A stretch of 7,112 bases of DNA from JBBRHH01 sp038222915 (lineage in GTDB: Bacteria > Planctomycetota > Phycisphaerae > Tepidisphaerales > Tepidisphaeraceae). Under the pieces are notes generated by a model. The model saw only the letters and a program-made list of their open reading frames with translations. It did not search any database and was not told the DNA's origin. Both the position numbers and the translations under genes were made by a program. Where the stretch lies: assembly GCA_038222915.1 (NCBI GenBank), contig JBBRHH010000319.1, forward strand, positions 1 to 7,112, given 5' to 3'. Positions 1-5,158 of this stretch are shown piece after piece (position 1 is the stretch's first letter; each line of letters starts with the position of its first letter).

Positions 1-176
1 TTGGGCGGAGATTTTGTTGATTGTGCGGGATTACGCTACGGATCGGACCGGCGTGAACAAATGGGGGTGTGGGTTGGATCATGGTTGTTGAAGCAACCAC
101 GCCGCGCCCGAGGGTGCGTGAGGGTTGCTCGGTTCTGGCGACCTACGGAGCGGGAGGCGCGTTGGACAGCAGGACA

Positions 177-256
177 CGGAACTTCGATAATTATGCGAAT
201 GTCCTCTTTTCCGATTCCCGGAACTTCGATAATTATGAATGTCCCCTTTTCCGATT
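177..256. repeat. Imperfect direct repeat, two ~40-bp copies
   Basis: Copy 1 (177-216) and copy 2 (219-256) both begin CGGAACTTCGATAATTATG and continue through GAATGTCC and CTTTTCCGATT. They differ by a 2-base insertion (GC after TTATG in copy 1) and a T/C change in the C tract. Each copy has an AT-rich core, TTCGATAATTATGAA in copy 2, which is close to palindromic around ATAATTAT with one bulged base. The copies are head to tail and separated by only 2 bp. No transposase or other gene is attached. It could be a remnant of a mobile element end, a dispersed repeat or a protein-binding site; the sequence alone does not decide. Confidence 0.85.
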
Positions 257-278
257 TTTGTCCCCTTTTCCGATTTTT
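241..278. repeat. Perfect 19-bp tandem duplication
   Basis: The 19-base word GTCCCCTTTTCCGATTTTT occurs twice back to back at 241-259 and 260-278 with no mismatch. The first copy is the right-hand end of the ~40-bp repeat to its left, so this is a partial third copy of the same family, probably made by slippage or unequal recombination. Perfect identity suggests that it arose recently. Confidence 0.9.
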
Positions 279-294
279 GGGGGACGGATTCTCG

Positions 295-318
295 CGCAGA
301 GACGCAGAGACGCTGAGA
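295..318. repeat. 8-bp tandem repeat, CGCAGAGA type
   Basis: Three consecutive 8-base units are visible: CGCAGAGA (295-302), CGCAGAGA (303-310) and CGCTGAGA (311-318), followed by a decayed AGAGAAAC. The motif resembles a CGCAGAGA-type repeat that I recall as common in intergenic DNA of planctomycetes and other bacteria, where it gives spurious peptides such as 'RRDAETLRRE'. The dispersed nature is from general knowledge; this window has a single tract. Confidence 0.75.
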
Positions 319-583
319 AGAGAAACCGGGGGATTGGCGCTGCTGCGTGTGCGGAAAATCGTGTTTGGGCTGCTCGTAAAGGTGGGTGGAGATTTTAAGT
401 GTAGGTTTGGACTATGTTTGTGGATTTCGGGGTAATTTTTTCGTGTTAAAAAACCGGCCCCAAAGCGACATGGAATTGACCCTGAAGCGTCTCTCAATCG
501 ACTATGAACCGACGGGGAACTGACCGCTTTTGGCGCTGAAACGACCGTGTTTCGACCGGATGGTGAAGACTGAGTGGGTGCTA

Positions 584-618
584 GAGACTGGAAACTGGAG
601 ACTTGAAACTCGAGGCGG
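584..618. repeat. 7-bp tandem repeat, GARACTG type
   Basis: Five consecutive 7-base units: GAGACTG (584-590), GAAACTG (591-597), GAGACTT (598-604), GAAACTC (605-611) and a diverged GAGGCGG (612-618). A further single copy, GAGACTGGAAA, appears near 650-660. Units alternate GAG/GAA, so a 14-bp higher-order period is also possible. The tract lies in non-coding DNA and its translations (ETGNWRLET-like) are shadows of the repeat, not a gene. Confidence 0.8.
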
Positions 619-778
619 AAGGGCGGGGTGGCCGCGGTGTTGGATGCTGGAGACTGGAAATACGGCGCTGTTTTTTGTGCGCAATTGGGTTGGATGTCGG
701 TCTTGCTTGGGTTGCTTGTCGTAAGTGCTTGTTTGGGCGATGATTGGGTTTCGGCCGGGGTGGCGCTTGGTCGTTTCA

Positions 779-877
779 AACCGACCACCAACCGACCACC
801 AACCGACCAGTGACCGACCACCAATCGACCAGCGAAGGACCTGTGACCGACCAGCGATCGACCACCAACTGACCACC
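779..877. repeat. 11-bp tandem repeat array, nine units
   Basis: Nine in-register 11-base units run from 779 to 877 with consensus RAYCGACCASC. Units 1 and 2 are identical (AACCGACCACC). Units 3, 4, 5, 7, 8 and 9 differ from them at one to three positions, and unit 6 (GAAGGACCTGT, 834-844) is the most degenerate. On the minus strand it reads as alternating GGTCGGT/GGTGGT, which yields WSVGGRSLVG-like spurious peptides. The 11-bp period is not a multiple of three and is close to one DNA helical turn, so any bound protein would meet each unit on nearly the same face. No spacers are present, so it is not a CRISPR array. Function unknown; it may be a simple minisatellite. Confidence 0.9.
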
Positions 878-917
878 TTTCGACTCGCTGCGCCTTGCTC
901 AGGACGGGCCTTTCGAC
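876..917. repeat. Short direct repeat flanking a dispersed-repeat-like segment
   Basis: CCTTTCGAC occurs at 876-884 and again at 909-917, bracketing CTCGCTGCGCCTTGCTCAGG and a few further bases. This layout resembles 'TTCGAC...GCTCAGGAC' repeat families that I recall as widespread in bacterial intergenic DNA. The first word abuts the end of the 11-bp array, so two repeat types touch here. Evidence for the family is recall of the pattern, not a search. Confidence 0.45.
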
Positions 918-1135
918 CTGGGCGGAAGAGAGGCAGGGAGGGGACGAGAAGAATGTAGATTTCTGAGTCGAGAGCGCGGATTGGGAGCGCGTTTTTGGAT
1001 GCTGGTGGGTGCGCGAATTTTGGGTGGGCATGGTGGACCCCTTTCCTGAAGTTTGCCGGTCGTTTTTGCCGGCAGCGGGAGCGGCCGGTTGGGTCGCTTC
1101 TGCTGGCGTGATTGTACGTGGTTTGTTCGGATTGG

Positions 1136-3505
1136 TCAAGCGGATTTTTGGGAGATTTTTAGCGTGGGGAGTTTGGCGAGGGCTTCGCGGACCTGGGCGA
1201 TCGCGGAGGGCCAGTCGCCGCTGGTTTTCTGGCGGAAGAGACGCATGCTGGGGTACCACGGGGTGCGATCGCCCTGGAGCTTCCAGCGCCAGTCGGGGCT
1301 GTAGGCGAGGATGACCCAGACGGGGCGGCCGAATGCACCGGCGAGGTGGGCTACGGCGGTGTCAACCGTGATGATCAGGTCGAGGTTTTGCATCAGGGCG
1401 GCGGTGTTGATGAAGCTGTCGTTGGCGTTGCGGATGTTGGCCAGGAGCATGCCGAGGGGCGGGTTGTCCATTTGCCTGGCCGGGTCGCCTTTCTGGAGGG
1501 TGACGAAGGTGACGTTGGGGACGTCGGCCAGCGGAGCGAGATGCTGGAGGGTCATGGAGCGGAGGTGGTCTTCCTTGTGCTGGGGCCGGCCTGCCCAGGA
1601 GATGCCTACCTTTAGGGTGCCGTCGGGCTTGCCGAACTTGGCGCGGGTTTCCGCGATCAACTTTCGCGGGACGTGGAGATATGGAATGCGCGTTGGCACA
1701 GTGTGGGTGGTGGTGCGCAGGACGTACGGGAGGCTCATTAACGGCAGGTGCGTGTCGAAGTCGGGGACCTTTTCGCCGGCCGCGATGACTTGGGAGATGC
1801 CGGCGACGGAGCCCATGATGTCCTTGAGCCGGCCCTGGCATTCGAGCACAATCCGTCCCCCCTGTCCCACGACCTGCGAGACATAGCGAACGAATTGGAT
1901 GGTGTCGCCGAAGCCCTGCTCGGCCCAGAGGAAGATGGTTTTGCCGTCGAGGCGCGAGCCGTCCCAGCGCGGCTTTTTGAACTTTCGGGGCGGCGGGAGA
2001 AGGTCCTTGCACTGCCAGCGCCATTCGTAGCCAATAAAGCCAGCCAGCAGATCGCCTTTACCGAGGAGGGCTAGGCCGTGATTCCAGTGTGCGCCGGGAG
2101 ATCGGGGATCGATCTGCTTGGCCCGATTGTAGCAGGCCATGGCATCGTCCAGGCGGCCCATTTTCTGGTGGGAGTTGCCGAGGTTGCAATGTGCGCCGAT
2201 GAACCCGGGCTCCAGCTCGATGGCGCGGCGGTAGGATTCGCCCGCTTCGTCGAAGCGGGAGAGCCGGGCGAGGGCCGCGCCGAGGTTATTGTGGGCGCTG
2301 GCGAGATCGGGCTTGAGCTCGATGGCCTTTCGCCAACTGGTGATGGCTTCTTCAACGCGTTCGAGTTGGAGGAATGCGCCGCCGAGGCGGTCGTGGGCGG
2401 TGGCGTTGTCGGGGTTAAATTCGACGGCCACCTGCCAGCAGCGGAGAAGCTCTTTCTCACGCTTTTTGCTGCGGAGACAGGCGGCTAGCTGGTCGAAGAC
2501 GCCGATGTCGTCGCGCTTGAATTCGATGGATCGGCGGAAGGCGGCGATGGCCTCGTCGGTCTTACCGGCCTTGACGAGGGCGGAGCCGAGGTCGCGGTGG
2601 GCGGCAGGATTCGTGGGGTGTTCGTGGACGCGCTTGCGGAGAGAGATGACGGCCGGTGAATCGGGTTGCGGCGGTGGGGGCGGTTTAACTGCCGGACTGG
2701 TGGGTGCATCGTCGCGGAGCATGGCCTGTTTGTCGCCGAAGAAGTGGAGGATGCGGATGCCGCGGGCTCGGGCGTCCTGGATGCCGGTCACCCATTGGCA
2801 GGGGCAGTTGAATTCGGTGCCGAGGACTTGGACGGGAAGGCCGGTCTGTTTGAGGGTGCGGAGGAAGGCGTATTGATCCGTGGATTTGGCGATGGCCCAT
2901 TCCTTGTGCCACTGGGCGAAGAAGTCATCGCAGCGTTTGGACTTGCGGAAGGCAATGACGCCGCAGTTGAAGTATGGGGCGTCGGGCCCGCAGAGGCGGA
3001 GCGTCTTCTCCATGTCCTCGCGGTCGTATTTGGGCTTGTGCTGGAGGTCGGAGTGGATGGCGCGACCAAGCGTTTTCATGATGTCAGGGCAGACGGCGAG
3101 GTCGGAGCGGTCGAGGGCATCCCACAATGGCTCCAAAGCACCGAGAACGAGCGTGTCGCAATCAAGGATGATGGTTTTAACGGCATTAGCATACTTATTA
3201 ATCACCGTCTTGCCGCCGAAACCATCGACGGAATCGGTAGCTTTTAGCGAGACAAGACCGAAGCGTCGGTCATCTCTAAGCCAGAGTTTTTCGTCCGGTG
3301 GCAAATTGGTTAGAACGCGGACAGTGCCGCCGTATCGGCTAATTCGGAGAGATTCGAGACTCCTATGGAAGAATCTTACGAGGTTAGAGTCGTTGAGGAC
3401 GATGTAAATGACTTCGCGTTCAGGTCGACCAGTAGAAAATGGAGAACGGCCTTGGCTGGCGGTGTCAGATACCAAAGTTGCAAAATTTAACGACTCAACT
3501 GGCAT
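1136..3505 (-). CDS. Dual glycosyltransferase: GT8-like domain, TPRs, GT9/GT41-like domain
   Basis: Predicted cytoplasmic 789-residue protein with two glycosyltransferase modules. Residue numbers count from TTG 3514; subtract 3 for the chosen ATG. Residues ~34-262 resemble GT-A/GT8 enzymes: DCD at 118-120 (DxD metal/sugar-nucleotide motif), FNCGVIAFR at 182-190, a DQYAF segment near 213 and a closing HFFGDK at 257-262. A proline-rich linker (~271-287) leads to five regular 34-residue TPRs (302-471) and a sixth degenerate unit (to ~503). Residues ~522-780 match the GT-B domain often joined to TPRs: WAEQGFGDT 530-538, VGISWAGRP 636-644, TVDTAVAHLAG 716-726, WYPSMRLF 753-760. Donors and acceptors are unknown; TPRs usually bind protein or peptide. 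An in-frame TAA two codons before TTG 3514 limits the start to TTG 3514 or ATG 3505. I prefer ATG, although neither has a clear Shine-Dalgarno. GC content steps up inside the gene near 3130. It is the last gene of the cluster. Confidence 0.88.
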   Translation of the reverse strand: MPVESLNFATLVSDTASQGRSPFSTGRPEREVIYIVLNDSNLVRFFHRSLESLRISRYGGTVRVLTNLPPDEKLWLRDDRRFGLVSLKATDSVDGFGGKTVINKYANAVKTIILDCDTLVLGALEPLWDALDRSDLAVCPDIMKTLGRAIHSDLQHKPKYDREDMEKTLRLCGPDAPYFNCGVIAFRKSKRCDDFFAQWHKEWAIAKSTDQYAFLRTLKQTGLPVQVLGTEFNCPCQWVTGIQDARARGIRILHFFGDKQAMLRDDAPTSPAVKPPPPPQPDSPAVISLRKRVHEHPTNPAAHRDLGSALVKAGKTDEAIAAFRRSIEFKRDDIGVFDQLAACLRSKKREKELLRCWQVAVEFNPDNATAHDRLGGAFLQLERVEEAITSWRKAIELKPDLASAHNNLGAALARLSRFDEAGESYRRAIELEPGFIGAHCNLGNSHQKMGRLDDAMACYNRAKQIDPRSPGAHWNHGLALLGKGDLLAGFIGYEWRWQCKDLLPPPRKFKKPRWDGSRLDGKTIFLWAEQGFGDTIQFVRYVSQVVGQGGRIVLECQGRLKDIMGSVAGISQVIAAGEKVPDFDTHLPLMSLPYVLRTTTHTVPTRIPYLHVPRKLIAETRAKFGKPDGTLKVGISWAGRPQHKEDHLRSMTLQHLAPLADVPNVTFVTLQKGDPARQMDNPPLGMLLANIRNANDSFINTAALMQNLDLIITVDTAVAHLAGAFGRPVWVILAYSPDWRWKLQGDRTPWYPSMRLFRQKTSGDWPSAIAQVREALAKLPTLKISQKSA

Positions 3506-3564
3506 GCGAATCAATATTTAGTAGCCACTGGAGGAGCTATCGAAGATGCAAGAACCTATACATC
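3506..3564 (-). other. Short spacer between kelch and glycosyltransferase genes
   Basis: This 59-nt gap contains no recognisable terminator (no stem followed by a T run on the minus strand) and no clear purine-rich ribosome binding site before ATG 3505. The only purine-rich block (GGAGGAG at 3530-3536) is on the plus strand, so it reads as pyrimidine-rich in the transcript. The glycosyltransferase gene is therefore either read through from the kelch gene and translated without a canonical Shine-Dalgarno, or has a promoter not visible by eye. Confidence 0.5.
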
Positions 3565-5133
3565 TTATTGAATCTGATAAGTGCGAGCCTTTGACGCGAA
3601 GAGGGTCTCCAAACCGTTAATTGATGCAGATGCAATGAGGTTGTAGGTTCCAGAAGCAGTGCCTAACGGCGTTGTAAAATTGATTTTCAATCGAATGGAT
3701 TGGCCGATTTCTAGCGGCGCTTGGACGCTGACATCGCCCACTACGCGCGAGCCCGCACCTTTACCGTAACCGCGCGAAGCATAAACCTTGACTCTAAATG
3801 GATTCCGAATTGCGGCGTCGCCGGAGTTTGTGATTGTAACGTACGCGGCTTTTGAACCGCCGGTAATAAGGCCAGTTAGAACGCCCGAAGGCGCGTCGTC
3901 AGTGAATATGTCCACGGCCGAGGTAGCCCCTCCGCCATCACCGAAACCGCCAGCAAAGAAGACCTGAGTGCCCAAGCCTATGGTAGCAATGTTGTTTCGT
4001 GGGACGGAAAACGGGGCTGTCGACCAATGGCCGGTACTGGTATCATATATGTCAGCTATTGAATCACGAATGCTGCCACCCAGCGTTAAGCCACCCGCGA
4101 AGATGGCTTTAGATCCAACCGAAACTGCATTGTCACGCGCGCCGGTAAGCCGCGCGAGGGACCATTTCCCCGTCACAGCATCATAAATGTCGACTCGATT
4201 GTTTCTAGATCCGCCAATTTGTTCCCCACCGGCGAAGAACACTTTTGTGCCTACGACCGCCGTTGTCATATGCGCTCGCCGTTCGGAAAGGCTGGCGTTG
4301 GACCAACGCCCGGTGGCCGCGTCGTAGATGTCAACTACCTTGCTGAGATTGCCGGACCCGAGTTCGCCGCCAGCGAAGATCGCTTTGGTGCCGACGGTCG
4401 CGACTGTGATGGCCGAACGCGCCTGCGACAATCTCGCTGTAGACCAACCGCCGGTCGCAGCATCAAATAAATCCACCGTGCGACTTTTGACATTTGAACG
4501 CACTCCCGACTTTGGATCAATGCTACGTTGCCTGCCACCCGCGAAGACCACATGCCCGTTAACGGCGGCTGCGGCGATTGAGGAGCGTGGCTTGGAAAGA
4601 TGTGCAACGGACCAAGAGTCGGTTTCGCCATCATATACGTCGACGATGTTGTCTGGATTGCCGCTCCCCGCGCCAGCGAAGAAGAATGCGGTATTCTCCA
4701 ACGCGATTGCTGCAACGAAATCACGAGACTCTGAAAGCGAGGCACTAGACCAACTGTTGTCTGAAGAATCCAAAATGCTGACCGCGCCCGATGGAGAAGC
4801 AAGGAATACGCGGCCATTTATGCTGACCGCGGCCAACGGACCATCGGTATCGGGAATTGAGGGTGTAGCAATCCATGTATGCAGGTTGCCCCCATATATA
4901 TCAGATCCTGCGCTCTCGGTTATTGTGTCACCGCTTGCAAAGATCGCTTCCCCGCCGGCGGTGACAGCGACAAGTCTACCACGGGCGTGTGAAAGACTCG
5001 CGGAATCGTGCGTGATCGCGAGCGACGTCGAATGCGGAACTGACAGAATTGAACCGATAGGCTGAGACACCACGCTGAGATATGAGCGACTTTCGAGAGC
5101 TTCCACCTTATCAAACGATTTTGTTGCTAACAT
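3565..5133 (-). CDS. Exported kelch-repeat beta-propeller protein with LEPR-XLL type N-terminus and CARDB-like tail
   Basis: Predicted 522-residue extracellular or surface protein. The N-terminus (MLATKSFDKVEALESRSYLS) carries the planctomycete LEPR-XLL type motif as ALESRSYLS (residues 12-20), usually found at the start of exported proteins. Residues ~44-415 form about eight kelch-like units of roughly 40-55 residues, typically 'W(S)xAxLSxxR ... AVVGTKxxFAGG ... VDIYDxxTG'. Units 3-8 are clear (FAGG near 198, 253, 300, 345, 393), the first two are degenerate, and unit 4 has a long insertion (~201-217). A seven- or eight-bladed propeller is plausible. Residues ~417-522 resemble a CARDB-type beta-sandwich (VTITNSGDAAIRNPFRVKVYAS ... 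GQSIRLKINF ... GTYNLIASA). There are no cysteines. Start ATG 5133 is chosen because GAGGAG lies 8 nt upstream; another in-frame ATG at 5166 would overlap the previous gene's stop. Likely a binding or adhesion role; no catalytic motif seen. The ligand is unknown. Confidence 0.87.
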   Translation of the reverse strand: MLATKSFDKVEALESRSYLSVVSQPIGSILSVPHSTSLAITHDSASLSHARGRLVAVTAGGEAIFASGDTITESAGSDIYGGNLHTWIATPSIPDTDGPLAAVSINGRVFLASPSGAVSILDSSDNSWSSASLSESRDFVAAIALENTAFFFAGAGSGNPDNIVDVYDGETDSWSVAHLSKPRSSIAAAAVNGHVVFAGGRQRSIDPKSGVRSNVKSRTVDLFDAATGGWSTARLSQARSAITVATVGTKAIFAGGELGSGNLSKVVDIYDAATGRWSNASLSERRAHMTTAVVGTKVFFAGGEQIGGSRNNRVDIYDAVTGKWSLARLTGARDNAVSVGSKAIFAGGLTLGGSIRDSIADIYDTSTGHWSTAPFSVPRNNIATIGLGTQVFFAGGFGDGGGATSAVDIFTDDAPSGVLTGLITGGSKAAYVTITNSGDAAIRNPFRVKVYASRGYGKGAGSRVVGDVSVQAPLEIGQSIRLKINFTTPLGTASGTYNLIASASINGLETLFASKARTYQIQ

Positions 5134-5141
5134 AGTATCGT

Positions 5142-5147
5142 CTCCTC
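5142..5147 (-). promoter_or_regulatory. Shine-Dalgarno site of the kelch gene
   Basis: The minus strand reads GAGGAG followed by 8 nt and then ATG at 5133. This is the only strong ribosome binding site in the window and decides the start of the kelch gene in favour of 5133 over ATG 5166. It sits in the 25-nt gap after the hydrolase stop codon, so translational coupling is possible. Confidence 0.8.
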
Positions 5148-5158
5148 GTGCAACGTTC

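Larger units (their letters stand above)
1..1135. other. Long gene-poor intergenic region with several short repeat families
   Basis: No protein-coding gene can be supported here. Open frames exist on both strands, but their translations are arginine-, proline- and serine-rich low-complexity text that follows the DNA repeats, they lack recognisable domains, and one of them runs into the 3' end of the glycosyltransferase gene. The stretch holds at least five unrelated short direct or tandem repeats, annotated separately. Positions 1-176 show nothing I recognise. Around 472-481 and 516-525 a ten-base word recurs with one mismatch (GGAATTGACC and GGAACTGACC), of unknown meaning. From about 920 to 1135 I see only weak GC-rich inverted repeats. 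The region lies downstream of the minus-strand gene cluster. Confidence 0.7.

Noticed and set aside
1..435. Open frame on the plus strand at the left edge
   Set aside because: The translation is arginine-rich, contains the duplicated GTSIIM segment from the DNA repeat and the common spurious FSRRDAETLRRE peptide, and resembles no protein family.
472..525. Two copies of GGAAYTGACC as ends of an insertion sequence
   Set aside because: They are only ten bases, in direct orientation, 44 bp apart, with no transposase or target duplication visible.
779..877. CRISPR array
   Set aside because: Units are 11 bp, contiguous and without spacers; there are no Cas genes.
974..997. GC stem followed by TTTTT on the plus strand, terminator-like
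   Set aside because: The apparent stem is mainly a direct repeat of GAGCGCG, and there is no plus-strand gene upstream for it to terminate.
1055..1073. Terminator hairpin for the glycosyltransferase gene (GCCGG/CCGGC stem)
   Set aside because: The stem is only 5 bp, the T run lies in the loop on the plus strand rather than after the stem on the minus strand, and no gene ends on the plus strand here.
36..1259. A 407-codon open frame on the minus strand
   Set aside because: It overlaps the end of the glycosyltransferase gene in another frame, and its translation follows the DNA repeats (WSVGGRSLVG runs, SASLREN, SSFQSL) with no domain. It is a product of high GC and tandem repeats.
1311..3247. 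Several long frames opposite or alongside the glycosyltransferase gene
   Set aside because: They mirror a well-supported coding frame in GC-rich DNA, and their translations are low-complexity Pro/Ser/Ala/Arg or Gly/Val text without motifs.
3512..3514. TTG as start of the glycosyltransferase
   Set aside because: It is possible, but an ATG lies three codons later and neither has a ribosome binding site. ATG is the commoner start and the domain begins well after both.
4328..5065. 245-codon plus-strand frame opposite the kelch gene
   Set aside because: Its periodic content is the antisense of the kelch units, and the minus frame has a ribosome binding site, an export motif and clear repeats.
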